38,173 nucleotides of DNA from a virus. The stretch covers positions 1 to 38,173 of the IMG/VR virus record IMGVR_UViG_3300046009_006975; one strand, given 5' to 3'. The notes beneath the pieces are model-generated. The model was not told the origin of the DNA. It ran no database searches and was given only the letters and a program-made list of their open reading frames with translations. The position numbers and the translations under genes were made by a program. The number at the start of each line of letters is the position of its first letter. Positions within the stretch are counted from its first letter, which is position 1. This document shows positions 19,302-28,063 of the stretch, in pieces.

Positions 19302-21353
19302 CTACACCCCCGCCGCAATGTCGTCGAAAGTTTGGAGCGTGAGAACCGTCGTCATCTGCGTAAACTCGATGCCGGTGATCTGCGGATATCGCTTCGTGGC
19401 ATTTGTCGCGGCGTTGCTGTTGAACGACAGGCCGCGCCCTTCCACCTCTTTGACGAGGTCGCCGATTTCGTATTCCGGGTGGTAGCCTTCGAGCGTGACT
19501 TGCGGCGAAACTCGGGCAGATTGCTCCTGGTCCCGCAGCTTGACCGCGTAGGTTTCCAGTGCGGTCGTGTCGTCTGCCGTGTCTGCCGTCGAAAGCGGCG
19601 TAATGAGCGCCAATTCGCTGTACCGCGATTTGTACGTCGCCCCGCTATCAGTGATTCGAACCCGCTTGTGAAACCGCCCCGACAGGTCCACCACGAGCTT
19701 GATATCTTCCGCATTCGGCGACGTTGCCGCCCGCGAGGTCGTGTATGACAACCGCTGGTCAGACCGCAGACACGCGGTAATCCGCAATTGTGCATCGGCC
19801 CCCAGCGCGATCAGTTCTTCCGGTGGCTTCTGGCCCGTGAACAGGATGCCGCACTCACGTTCGAGAACCTGATAGTGCCCGTTTGTCAGCGACAGCACGT
19901 CTTTCCAGTAGCCCGTATACGCTGGCGTTCCTTCCTCGGCATACGCATCAGCCGGAACGAAATACTCAACCAGCACATCCCGCCGCCCGTCGTCGGGCCG
20001 CTTAGTCAACGGCGCGTAGAACTTCCGCCGCCTCGGGATGTTGTTTGAGCCAAGCGGGCGCAGAGCGTCAGCCCCCGCAGCCCGGTCGAGAATGTTGTTG
20101 ACGTTGAACGTGGTGTTGCCCGACCGCGTTGCCGTGTAGTCACCGACTTCGTTCAAGACCCACTTGCGCCACACGTCCGGCTTCTTTTCGTACTGGCTCG
20201 GAAGGTCGGTCGTCGGGTCGGTTGACTTGGCCAGCGCGTCCGCCGTCAGGCTATCATCGGTTGCCACCCACGCGCGTTGCAGCGGGAAGGTTCCCTCGAC
20301 TTCCAGATGCGACCCGTACGCCTGCACCAGATTGAACGCCTCGGCAATGTTCCATTCGCACGAGACTTGCGCCACGTTCGCTTTGTTGTTCTCGCGGGCC
20401 TTGCCCTCGGCGGGGAGCTTGACGGTTTTCTCCGTGCCGCTGCCCCGTTTGAAAACAGTAATCCGCCGTTGGACTTCGTCCTCGTCGTCTGCGTTCTTGC
20501 CGATTGAATAGCGGACAAACCACAGGTAGCCGTGAGGCACGAGCAGTTTATCCAGCGCCTCGGGCAGATAGACGCCGCGCGGAATCGTCCAGTCTCGCAG
20601 CACCGGCGCGGCGTCGAACACCTTCGCCAGTGCTTGGAAGTCTGGGTTTTTGATGTACTCCTCGTCCGGGTTGAGCAGGTAGCACAGCGACATAACCGCC
20701 TGTGCGAGCGTCCATTCCTCGGCAGACTGGTCAAGGATTGTCTGCGCCCCGGTTGTCCGCACCGACTCCGGGTCAATCCATGTGTACCATCGCGAGCCGG
20801 TTGCCGCGTCGAGTTCGATGTACCAGTTCGACCGGTTGTTCAAAATTCTGCGGTCTATCTCGGGGTTGAAGCGTACGTCGTCTTCGATGGTCCGATAGAC
20901 CGTCTGCGATTCGCTATCCTCGGTCTTGAAACGCCAGCCCACGAGCGGACCGCCAAAATGCCACTGTTCGGTGCGTGCCGTCGCCTTTGCGATCTGCTGG
21001 CCCCGGTCGTCGAGAGTCAGCGAGGCAACGCCCATTTCGCCGCGAAACACCACATCCGCAGGCGGCTCGGTTTCCTCGTCGTCCTTCGCCGCCACTGCCG
21101 CGATCACGTCCACTTTCTTCCGGTAGTCAACAGGCGTTTTGATGTCGCTGATAATCGACTCGGTGGCGTACGTGAACTCCGCAGTATCAAGCCGCTGCCC
21201 ACCAGCAGACCGCTTAATCGACTCGACGCGATATTCTTTCGTTTCGTCCGTGTCGTCTGGCTGGTCGTCGCCGTCTGACAGGCGCACGGCGAACCGCTGC
21301 ACCGGCTGCGATGCAGTGTTGTTGACCTTGCTTGTGAGGGGCGGAGCAGCCAT
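19302..21353 (-). CDS. Large tail tip / baseplate hub-like protein
   Basis: 683 residues from ATG 21353 (TGATG junction). Features fit a baseplate hub: about 110 residues of strand-rich start, a region with Trp and Tyr (NRSNWYIELDAATGSRWYTW), a middle TLAQAVMSLCYLLN...LDKLLVPHGYLWFVRY segment typical of tail hub domain 2, then LTLEGYHPEYEIGDLVKEVEGR near the end. It follows four smaller tail-tip genes and precedes the adhesin-like genes. Comparison with T4 gp27 or lambda J type hubs by structure prediction would settle it. Confidence 0.6.
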   Translation of the reverse strand: MAAPPLTSKVNNTASQPVQRFAVRLSDGDDQPDDTDETKEYRVESIKRSAGGQRLDTAEFTYATESIISDIKTPVDYRKKVDVIAAVAAKDDEETEPPADVVFRGEMGVASLTLDDRGQQIAKATARTEQWHFGGPLVGWRFKTEDSESQTVYRTIEDDVRFNPEIDRRILNNRSNWYIELDAATGSRWYTWIDPESVRTTGAQTILDQSAEEWTLAQAVMSLCYLLNPDEEYIKNPDFQALAKVFDAAPVLRDWTIPRGVYLPEALDKLLVPHGYLWFVRYSIGKNADDEDEVQRRITVFKRGSGTEKTVKLPAEGKARENNKANVAQVSCEWNIAEAFNLVQAYGSHLEVEGTFPLQRAWVATDDSLTADALAKSTDPTTDLPSQYEKKPDVWRKWVLNEVGDYTATRSGNTTFNVNNILDRAAGADALRPLGSNNIPRRRKFYAPLTKRPDDGRRDVLVEYFVPADAYAEEGTPAYTGYWKDVLSLTNGHYQVLERECGILFTGQKPPEELIALGADAQLRITACLRSDQRLSYTTSRAATSPNAEDIKLVVDLSGRFHKRVRITDSGATYKSRYSELALITPLSTADTADDTTALETYAVKLRDQEQSARVSPQVTLEGYHPEYEIGDLVKEVEGRGLSFNSNAATNATKRYPQITGIEFTQMTTVLTLQTFDDIAAGV

Positions 21354-22033
21354 CAGGACGCAATCAAAGAAGCGGAAGGGGCAGATGGGCCGGTCGTGTC
21401 AGCCGTGAACGTGATACCGGTCAGCAGGTCGTACGTCGCAACGCCGACCGTGGCGAAAATCTTGACCGTGTAGGCAGACGCAGCCGACAGGCCCGTATAG
21501 TCAAAGTCGATGAACGTGTCGCCGCCCGTGTACGTCACCAGCACATTCGCGGGCGACGTTGGCCCGGCTGTTCTGGCAACAGTGAACGATTCCGGCTGCA
21601 GGCCCGAGAGCGACGGCGTGTACCGCGTCTTGATGCGCACGTCACCGCCTGCCCTCACCTGCGTTTCGAGCAGCACGAGCGAGCCGAGAACGCCCGAGGT
21701 GTCGTTGCCGCTGCCGTTGAGTATCAACAACCGCGTGCCCTGCGACACCTCCAACTCCACGTCATCGAGGTACGGGCGAAGTTGAAACCGCACCGCCAGC
21801 CCGGCATAGGCCGAGACGTCGAGCGTAAACGACTCGGTCGGCGAAGCCTGCGAAGCCACCCGCGCCGTCTTGCTCGTGCGGAAAGCTCGCATCGACTGCG
21901 GCAGGTCGCACCTGTCATTGCGGTATGTGATCGCCGCCGCGCCCGGATCGCTGGCCCCCGAGGCGAGGTAAAGCGACACACCTTCCCCGGTAAACGGGCG
22001 GTGCGAGTAGATTCGTCGTCGAGCCTGCAGCAT
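21353..22033 (-). CDS. Tail-tip protein with FN3-like C-terminal domain
   Basis: 226 residues from ATG 22033, four bases after the previous stop. The first 100 residues contain strands around SFTLDVSAYAGLAVRFQLRP. The last 90 look like a fibronectin type III domain (SLSGLQPESFTVARTAG, then DFDYTGLSAASAYTVKIFA), common in tail proteins for loose carbohydrate or cell-surface contact. An upstream extension of the frame is Arg-rich and is taken as non-coding. Confidence 0.55.
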   Translation of the reverse strand: MLQARRRIYSHRPFTGEGVSLYLASGASDPGAAAITYRNDRCDLPQSMRAFRTSKTARVASQASPTESFTLDVSAYAGLAVRFQLRPYLDDVELEVSQGTRLLILNGSGNDTSGVLGSLVLLETQVRAGGDVRIKTRYTPSLSGLQPESFTVARTAGPTSPANVLVTYTGGDTFIDFDYTGLSAASAYTVKIFATVGVATYDLLTGITFTADTTGPSAPSASLIAS

Positions 22034-22037
22034 GCGA

Positions 22038-22712
22038 TTACCCGAAGTTGGCGACAGGGAGCTTGAACGTCGTTGCCGTGCCCGAGACAGTGGCAGCCAG
22101 CGTGTGTTGATACGCCCGGTCTGCGGTGTAGCCCGGAGACGACTGCGACACGTTGAAATCGCCCTGAGTCGTGACGGTTGCTGCCGACGAAGCGTAGAGG
22201 TCAACCCCCGCCCCGTGTTCGCGAGCGGTGACGGTGCAGGTTGCCGTCGAGTCGAGCGAGTACACGTCAATTGGCTTGCCGTTGCGCAGGATCGTCACGA
22301 TACCGCGCATCGTCGGCGTACCGCTGATCGTCGTGTAGACCGGGCAAAACTCAATGTCGAGTTCGTCCTCCCCAAACTCCGCAGCCTGCACACTGAACGG
22401 CGTGCGGTAGTTGATCGCGGTATCCGTCAGCGGTGCAGCAGACCCGCCAGCCCGTTCGTAGAACGTGATCCAATACCGCACCGTCGCAAGGCTCTTGTTC
22501 AGCCGCGACAGGTCCAGCGTGTAGACGTAGTTCGACTTGCCCGACCCGCCGCCGCCGGTCTGCTCGGTGAGGGCGACCGTTGGAGTGGTGGCCGAGCCGA
22601 GAGCCTTGAACGTGTTGTCGTTGAAGTCCAGCACGTTGCCCGCCGCGTTCGTGACGACGGCGTAGACGTTTTTGGTTTCGGTGTAGTCGATGTTCCAGAC
22701 GTACGAAGCCAT
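22038..22712 (-). CDS. Tail accessory / baseplate-like protein
   Basis: 224 residues from ATG 22712 (TAAATG junction). Mostly beta: SYVWNIDYTETKNVYAVVTN at the start, a Gly-rich loop (GGGGSG) near 55, and Ig-like repeats at the C-terminus (TATCTVTAREHGAGVDLYAS). Looks like a baseplate or fibre-attachment upper protein. Not recognised as a named family. Confidence 0.5.
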   Translation of the reverse strand: MASYVWNIDYTETKNVYAVVTNAAGNVLDFNDNTFKALGSATTPTVALTEQTGGGGSGKSNYVYTLDLSRLNKSLATVRYWITFYERAGGSAAPLTDTAINYRTPFSVQAAEFGEDELDIEFCPVYTTISGTPTMRGIVTILRNGKPIDVYSLDSTATCTVTAREHGAGVDLYASSAATVTTQGDFNVSQSSPGYTADRAYQHTLAATVSGTATTFKLPVANFG

Positions 22713-24419
22713 TTATGCAATCTCCGCATCTGCCGTGAGGTGAAAAGTGTTTTCTGCGCTGGTCGCGCCCGTGGTGATCCCGACGAAAACGCCTGTGTCG
22801 TTGGCACCGCCGACTGTTGCCGTTCGGTCTGCCGAGTTTGTTGTGTCGCGAATCGTGCCGGTCGAGCTACTGATTGGGTTGTAGACGACGACTTCCGACG
22901 ACGACGGAGAGCGAAACAACCGCTGGCGGAACTTTGTGGCGAAACCACCGGTCGCATAGGACGTGTAGAACCGCTCGGCCCCTTGGTTGTTTCCGACCGC
23001 TACGACGGGTTGCTGAGTTCCAGCAAACGTCTTGTAGTAGTACCGCTCACACCGCGCGAAGTTTGCTGCCGGGTCTGCGATCTGTGCTGTTCGAGTCGAT
23101 CCGCCCTCAAAGAACTGTGCGTTAGACAAGTTGATTGACGTAACCGAAGCACTGTCACTCCAGAACATTACGCAAAGGTTTTTCGCTGCACTTGACACCG
23201 TGCCAGTACAAGAGACCGTCGTGAGGGAGTTAACGCTACCCGAGCCTGTGGCAACAACAGTGAAATTGGACGACTTGAAAAACTGGCCAGCCGTGAACGT
23301 GCCGTTGGTCCAGTCATTGACTGGGTCGCGCGATGAGCCAAGCGAGTCTTCCGTCACGTCAGAAAATTCGAGAATCGCAACACGTCCAGTAAACGCGCCG
23401 CCTCCAGCCGCATTGACTTGGAACGTAACAGTTTTTCCGTTAAGCGCGATTGCGTCTCTGTACTCAATCCATTGCGCAAGTCCCCATCTGCCAGACCCAC
23501 CGGCGTTAAATTGCCCCTGAGTGTATGTTGGGAAAGCAAGTCGCTGCCCAAGCCCAGTCAGATACTGGCCAGTATCACCCAAAAACAACCATCGGTCGCA
23601 GCCAGAAAATCGGTTATCCGAGACACCACACCCGATTGTGACTCCACCAGACGCCGTCGCGTTTGCACTCATTGTAAACGCTGACGACGACGTGATAGCC
23701 GTGATCGTCGTGCCAGCGGGGATGCCTGTTCCGATAACAGACATGCCAACCGACAACGCCGCGACGCTGGAAACGCTGGTCACGCTCGCTGACCCGCTCG
23801 ACGTTGTTCCTGAGACGGTAAAGCCAGCAGACTGCCCACGCTGCCATACGTCGAATGTTCCATTGACCAGCACGTTGGGCGAGACCGCGACCGTGCCAGA
23901 AACAGAGATTGTCGGGTTCCCAGAAACACCGTCGCCGTTTGTAACACTGACCCCACTGCCAGCGGTAATCGTCCGCGTCGTCGCCGTCCCGTCGCCCGTC
24001 CGCACGACAACGCCGGTCGTAGACAGCCCTTCGAGCGCCGCAAGGTCATTCGCGAGAGCGAGCGTAGGATTTCCGCTCACCCCGTCGCCATTGCTCACGG
24101 TGATCCCGGCAGCAGGCGCGGTGATCGTCCGCGTGGTCATCGTGTCCGTAGCCGTGCGAGCCACAAGGCCCGTACCGCTCAGCCCCTCGACAGCGGCAAG
24201 GTCGTTCGCCAGAGCCAACGTCGGATTCCCAGCGACCCCACCGCCATTCGTCACGGTTACGCCGGCAGCCGGTGCCGTAATCGTCCTCAAGGCCCAGGTA
24301 TTGTCTGCCGTGCGAGCGGCCAGCCCCGTTCCCGTCAGCGCCTCGATAGCCTGCACATCGCTGGCCCCGGTCAGGTCGGCGAAGTTCGTCTTCATCTGGA
24401 TTGTCGGTTCCGCACTCAT
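22713..24419 (-). CDS. Tail fibre with tandem repeats and receptor-binding-like C-terminus
   Basis: 568 residues from ATG 24419 (TAATG with the gene before). Residues 45-175 are 52-residue tandem repeats built around RTITAPAAGVTVTNGGGVAG, NPTLALANDLAAVEGLSGTG: two complete copies and a partial third, plus half a copy at the front. The sequence LVNGTFDVWQRGQSAGF at about 180 begins a jelly-roll-type domain that is common at the ends of phage fibres (NLLxNGxFxxWQRG). It is probably a trimeric fibre contacting the receptor. Confidence 0.75.
   Translation of the reverse strand: MSAEPTIQMKTNFADLTGASDVQAIEALTGTGLAARTADNTWALRTITAPAAGVTVTNGGGVAGNPTLALANDLAAVEGLSGTGLVARTATDTMTTRTITAPAAGITVSNGDGVSGNPTLALANDLAALEGLSTTGVVVRTGDGTATTRTITAGSGVSVTNGDGVSGNPTISVSGTVAVSPNVLVNGTFDVWQRGQSAGFTVSGTTSSGSASVTSVSSVAALSVGMSVIGTGIPAGTTITAITSSSAFTMSANATASGGVTIGCGVSDNRFSGCDRWLFLGDTGQYLTGLGQRLAFPTYTQGQFNAGGSGRWGLAQWIEYRDAIALNGKTVTFQVNAAGGGAFTGRVAILEFSDVTEDSLGSSRDPVNDWTNGTFTAGQFFKSSNFTVVATGSGSVNSLTTVSCTGTVSSAAKNLCVMFWSDSASVTSINLSNAQFFEGGSTRTAQIADPAANFARCERYYYKTFAGTQQPVVAVGNNQGAERFYTSYATGGFATKFRQRLFRSPSSSEVVVYNPISSSTGTIRDTTNSADRTATVGGANDTGVFVGITTGATSAENTFHLTADAEIA
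23895..24380 (-). repeat. 156-bp tandem repeats in the tail fibre gene
   Basis: Full units begin at about 24287 and 24131 and a partial one at 23975, each 156 bases (52 codons) in phase with the reading frame. Slippage or recombination here would change shaft length in whole repeats. Confidence 0.65.
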
Positions 24420-25057
24420 TATCGCTCCTGGTAGTCGTAGGTGATCGTGGCCGTACCGCTCGTCGCGGTGACTTGAAAACGTGCGCCGTCCGTCGCGAGG
24501 GCGACGTCCGGCGGTTGCGTCGAGAGCGTTGCCGTGAGCGACGTGACGGAACCCCGGTTGCCGTTGTCCGGCTTGTCGTCAATGCCGTACGCAGCGAAGG
24601 CATACTCCCCGCTTGGCCCGATTGGCTCGCTCGTGAGCGTGTAGCTGCCGTCCGCGTAGAACAGGCCGCGAACCTCGTTCGAGTAGTTCACCGCACCGCC
24701 CGGAGTGTCGCCCCACGCGATGGCCACGAGTCGCGTATCGGATGGCCAACCGCTGGTGGTGATCGTCACTTCCGCTTTGTTGTACGGTCGCTGCGGCAGG
24801 TCCGGCCCGTAGTCCGTCAGCACGTTGTCAGGATCGACCGCCACCACGGCGAAAAACTGCGGCCAGAGCGACACCGACACAGGCGCGGCGATGAACCGCT
24901 CGTTGGTGTTGACCGTCGAGCCGATCAGCGACCGACCCGCGTAAAGCTGGTACTGGTACAGGCTCCCATAGGTCGATGTGAAATCGGCCCGGATGGCGGT
25001 CGGATTGGACCAGCGGAGCGAGGTGATTCGCAGCCCGCCGAGGTATGGAGCGGCCAT
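24419..25057 (-). CDS. Tail protein with beta-sandwich domains
   Basis: 212 residues from ATG 25057, with GAGG upstream. Alternating strands and many aromatic residues (LRITSLRWSNPTAIRADF, SLYQYQLYAGRSL, YSNEVRGLFYAD) suggest two fibronectin-like beta-sandwiches. It comes directly before the fibre and after the small tail gene at 25061. A structural tail-tip or adaptor role is inferred. Confidence 0.55.
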   Translation of the reverse strand: MAAPYLGGLRITSLRWSNPTAIRADFTSTYGSLYQYQLYAGRSLIGSTVNTNERFIAAPVSVSLWPQFFAVVAVDPDNVLTDYGPDLPQRPYNKAEVTITTSGWPSDTRLVAIAWGDTPGGAVNYSNEVRGLFYADGSYTLTSEPIGPSGEYAFAAYGIDDKPDNGNRGSVTSLTATLSTQPPDVALATDGARFQVTATSGTATITYDYQER

Positions 25058-25060
25058 CTG

Positions 25061-25465
25061 TCACGTCCTCAACTGGCGGAAGGTTAATTCGAGTTCGGCC
25101 ATCCAGCCGGAGTAGCCGGACCGGCTTGACGCTCCCGTACAGGGAATCGGCCCACGCAACCGGCGGACGTTTAGCAGCGTGCAGTTCTTGAATGTCTGGG
25201 CAATCAACTCGTTTTCGACCAGCGTGCCGTTGGTGTTTTGCAACGCCTCAAGGTTGACAATGGCGCTGACGCAAGCTGACGATGTCGAATACGAATTGAA
25301 CAACGTGACTCTCACAACGAATTCTCTTGCACCAGTTTGGCCCCGGACCTCCGTAGCGCCGCGAGTCCCCGCAGTGACGGTCTCGGTCCGCAGTGGATCG
25401 GCTGCAGGCGTGAGAATGTCGCTGTGGATTCCCGGAATCGACGTTCCTCGAAAGGTGAGTGCCAT
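25061..25465 (-). CDS. Tail tip / distal-tail-like protein
   Basis: 134 residues from ATG 25465. The first residues MALTFRGTSIPGIHSDILTP are typical of tail proteins with a compact beta core; the rest includes TRGATEVRGQTGAREFVVRV, then a C-terminal WMAELELTFRQL. No SD is obvious, and on the opposite strand another start codon shares the same CATG. It is the first gene after the tape measure, the usual place of a distal tail protein. Confidence 0.6.
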   Translation of the reverse strand: MALTFRGTSIPGIHSDILTPAADPLRTETVTAGTRGATEVRGQTGAREFVVRVTLFNSYSTSSACVSAIVNLEALQNTNGTLVENELIAQTFKNCTLLNVRRLRGPIPCTGASSRSGYSGWMAELELTFRQLRT

Positions 25466-25658
25466 GATTAACTGGGTCGACCGTGTGGCTGGGTTTTACG
25501 CCGAAGCGGTTCGGGCTGTGTGCCTTCTTGCCGCGCCTGTTTCTGTGCTAGCTTTGGGATCGTCTCCGGTGATTCCTGTTGTTTGTCTCGGCCTCTTTGC
25601 CCTGCTGCTCTTGTCTCAAATTGCGATCAACGGCCTCCGGTCCCAGCCGCCGCGCTAG
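25464..25658 (+). CDS. Opposite-strand two-helix membrane microprotein
   Basis: 64 residues from ATG 25464, whose CATG is shared with the minus-strand gene start at 25465. A strong plus-strand SD (AAAGGTGAG) lies upstream. Two hydrophobic helices, about 15-32 (AVRAVCLLAAPVSVLALG) and 35-54 (PVIPVVCLGLFALLLLSQIA), are followed by a basic tail. It fills the only gap in the tail operon, where the minus strand has no start codon, and overlaps the end of the tape measure gene by 32 bases. It may be a membrane peptide (exclusion, holin-like) or an accident of sequence. Confidence 0.45.
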   Translation: MINWVDRVAGFYAEAVRAVCLLAAPVSVLALGSSPVIPVVCLGLFALLLLSQIAINGLRSQPPR

Positions 25659-27294
25659 CTGGCTTCTTAGCGACGGCTGGCTTCTCGATGACGACTGGAG
25701 GGCGCGCCGTGTTTCTTGCGATCTGGTCGAGTTTTTCGGCCAGCTTGTCTAATCCGCCGCCTCGCATCGCCTCGACGGCATCCCGGCCCGCCGCGTCATG
25801 CCCACCAGAGAACGCCCCAGCGTTCATCGCTTCGGCTAGGTTGCGCGGTCCGCTAGGTGCCCGCTTCCTTTCTGGGCCTGCATCAGCGCCGCCCATGGCT
25901 GGGCCTGCCGCAGCCGTCTCGCCAAGAATACGATTCGTGTCCTCGGCTAGCCCACCGCCAAACGTCCCAACTGAACCGTCTGGCCTCACGCCGAATCGCC
26001 CCGAGTATCCGAATCCAACAGCAGATTCCGGCGAGACTCCAAACATCATGGCCGTGTTCGCCTCAAACCGGGACAGCGCCCGCATAGCAGGAGACAGCCC
26101 GGCCTCGGATGCCGCGAGGTCTGCGGCATCAAGCATGTTTTTCTCATTCTGAAACTTGCGGGCCGCTTCTGTTTCAGCCCTAAGCGCCAGTCTCCTTCGT
26201 TGTGCTGCTGGCCCGCTTGCCGCTTCCGCCGCGTCAGACTCAAACCCGGCACGGTTTGCCATGCGGTCGGCGTAGAATCCGATTCTGTTGCGGTTGTCGA
26301 TCAGGTAGGAAGCCGCACTCGCCCCCTCGCCGCCGAAAAACTTTTGCATAACAGCGGCGCGTTCTTTTTCAGGCAGACTCTCCACACCCTTTGCCATGGT
26401 CTCCAAAACCTGATTGATGTTTTCGCCAACAAGGTCGATATCGTCCGCCTTGATATTCATTCGCTTCAGCATCTCCATCCGCATCGGGTCTTCCCGTGCG
26501 CCGGTCACTCGCTCGCCAAAAATCTTCAGGCCGGTTGAAGCCTGCTCCCCGCCCATCGTCTCGCGGATCGTGGCAAACGCCCCAAGCGTTTCTTCCGGGG
26601 ACAGTTTGCCTTTGAGTCCAGCCGACTTCGCCGCAATCTGCGTCAGGTCTTCAAGCTGCAGGTCCCCAGCCTTGTAGGACTGCTGGACCGCGACGGCGAT
26701 TCGCTGAAGGTTTTCCGCGTTTCTGTCCATCCCCATCGCGGAAATGAACTGCGTCATAGACTGCGTAAGCTGGCCAGCGTTGCCAGTGCCCGTCTGGCCA
26801 GTCCCGCCAAACAGCTTGAGCATTGCATCAAGTGCGCCGCCGCTTGCGTCTGCCGTCGAGAATCCGGCCCCGGCTAACTGCTGTGCCGTTGAGGCAGACT
26901 CCTCGATTGTCGATGCGTTTCGGATTGCCACGTCCGTGATCGACTTCTGCATCCCCGCTGATTCAAGACCACGAACGCCAGCCTGTACGTTGATCTTCCG
27001 AAACAGTTCGTCGTACTTGATCGCCGCCCTGTCGGCTTGGTCAATCATCTGCTGATTGGCTTGGATAACGCCGCTCATTGCCCCTTGGAATGAAAGCGCC
27101 CCAGTCACCATTCCAGCAAAACCGGCGACCGACTTTGAAAAGAACGTATCTTGACTTGTCTTCGCCTTGTTCTGCGCCTCTTCCATCTTGCCGATACGCG
27201 CAATCACCGCATTGATAGCGTTCTGCTGCCGATCCCAAGCCGCCTTTGCGCCTTGGTCGTTTGCGGTGATGTCGAATTCGGCTTTCGCTGTCAT
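25627..27294 (-). CDS. Tail tape measure protein
   Basis: 555 residues from ATG 27294, six bases after AGGGTGG; GTG 27303 lies within that SD. Helical N-terminus with coiled-coil character (NAVIARIGKMEEAQNKA). A Gly/Ala-rich hydrophobic segment is at about 50-70 (KSVAGFAGMVTGALSFQG). A middle rich in Gln, Ala and Met contains TAQQLAGAGFSTADASGG, the pattern of siphophage and TP901-type tape measures. It is short, implying a short tail. Its length sets tail length; the central hydrophobic segment may help DNA entry. Confidence 0.85.
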   Translation of the reverse strand: MTAKAEFDITANDQGAKAAWDRQQNAINAVIARIGKMEEAQNKAKTSQDTFFSKSVAGFAGMVTGALSFQGAMSGVIQANQQMIDQADRAAIKYDELFRKINVQAGVRGLESAGMQKSITDVAIRNASTIEESASTAQQLAGAGFSTADASGGALDAMLKLFGGTGQTGTGNAGQLTQSMTQFISAMGMDRNAENLQRIAVAVQQSYKAGDLQLEDLTQIAAKSAGLKGKLSPEETLGAFATIRETMGGEQASTGLKIFGERVTGAREDPMRMEMLKRMNIKADDIDLVGENINQVLETMAKGVESLPEKERAAVMQKFFGGEGASAASYLIDNRNRIGFYADRMANRAGFESDAAEAASGPAAQRRRLALRAETEAARKFQNEKNMLDAADLAASEAGLSPAMRALSRFEANTAMMFGVSPESAVGFGYSGRFGVRPDGSVGTFGGGLAEDTNRILGETAAAGPAMGGADAGPERKRAPSGPRNLAEAMNAGAFSGGHDAAGRDAVEAMRGGGLDKLAEKLDQIARNTARPPVVIEKPAVAKKPASAAAGTGGR

Positions 27295-27377
27295 CGCATC
27301 CACCCTAGCAAAACAAGATCGCCCAACGTCGGCACAAACTTCGGCAACAACCCATCACGCCACGCCCGGACCCTCAT
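27291..27377 (-). CDS. 28-residue coupled ORF between tail chaperone and tape measure
   Basis: ATG 27377 is shared with the previous TGA (TGATG), and its own TGA overlaps the tape measure ATG (ATGA). The product is MRVRAWRDGLLPKFVPTLGD plus eight residues. The exact fit between two genes and translational coupling at both ends are the main evidence; no homology is known. A tail-assembly peptide is possible. Confidence 0.45.
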   Translation of the reverse strand: MRVRAWRDGLLPKFVPTLGDLVLLGWMR

Positions 27378-28063
27378 CAGGTGCGGGCTGCGGACTCCCC
27401 CGCGTTGATCTCCGTTTTCAGGTTCAGCAGCTTCTCGCGGTCCACCGTCGCACCCATCGCGCCAATCCAGCAGTCGGAATCGAGCAGGCCCAGCGCGTAG
27501 ACCATCTCGGGCACGAGGCGATAGTTCACCGCCAGCATTTCCGCGACGTACATGCGGCACAGCTTTTCCGGCAGCAGCACGCCCTTATGGAAGTGATCCG
27601 CCAGCGTGCCCAGTGCCCACGTCGCCCGGTCCTCGATGTGTCGCCACTCGTCCCGCGTTCGTCGCACTTCCTCGCCCGTCTCGTCGATGTCGTACACGGC
27701 AGGCAACTGCATCACGTTGGGCAAGACGTACTCGTTGCCGTCGCCCATCGGTATCGAGTAGCCCTTGATGCAGTTTGCTCTGGCCAGCCCTTCGGGATTC
27801 GGCTTTCGGTCGTTCTGCACACCGAGCCAGTAGCCGCCCGGCATCTTCCGCCACGTCTGCCGAGCAGGGTCGTAGACGACGGCGACACCGTTTGCGGGAT
27901 TCTTGGGATCGCCCCAGGTGCAGAACAGGCCCGGCTCGTCGCTCGGCGTGACCGGCGAGGTAAACCACTTTTCACTCCCCGCCAGTGTACTCAGCCCCAC
28001 CGCTTGGAAGGTCGCTTTGCTCTGGCTCGTCGCTTGGGGAAAGAAGAGCAGATAGGAGTTCAT
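27377..28063 (-). CDS. Second tail-assembly protein (T-like), overlapping frame
   Basis: 228 residues if started at ATG 28063, seven bases after AAGG. A Trp-rich domain begins near residue 32 (GLFCTWGDPKNPANG, RKMPGGYWLGVQ) and a helical C-terminus carries DEWRHIEDRATWALGTLADH. It occupies the position of lambda GT and overlaps the 54-residue gene by 92 bases in the +1 frame. It may be made by its own start or by frameshift from the smaller gene. Confidence 0.6.
   Translation of the reverse strand: MNSYLLFFPQATSQSKATFQAVGLSTLAGSEKWFTSPVTPSDEPGLFCTWGDPKNPANGVAVVYDPARQTWRKMPGGYWLGVQNDRKPNPEGLARANCIKGYSIPMGDGNEYVLPNVMQLPAVYDIDETGEEVRRTRDEWRHIEDRATWALGTLADHFHKGVLLPEKLCRMYVAEMLAVNYRLVPEMVYALGLLDSDCWIGAMGATVDREKLLNLKTEINAGESAART

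Noticed and set aside
22032-23138. A 368-codon plus-strand open frame
   Set aside because: Antisense to two tail genes, Arg/Cys-rich low-complexity product, no SD or motif.
23895-24380. CRISPR array
   Set aside because: The repeats are 156 bp, contiguous and coding for a tail fibre shaft; there are no short repeats with unique spacers and no cas genes anywhere in the window.
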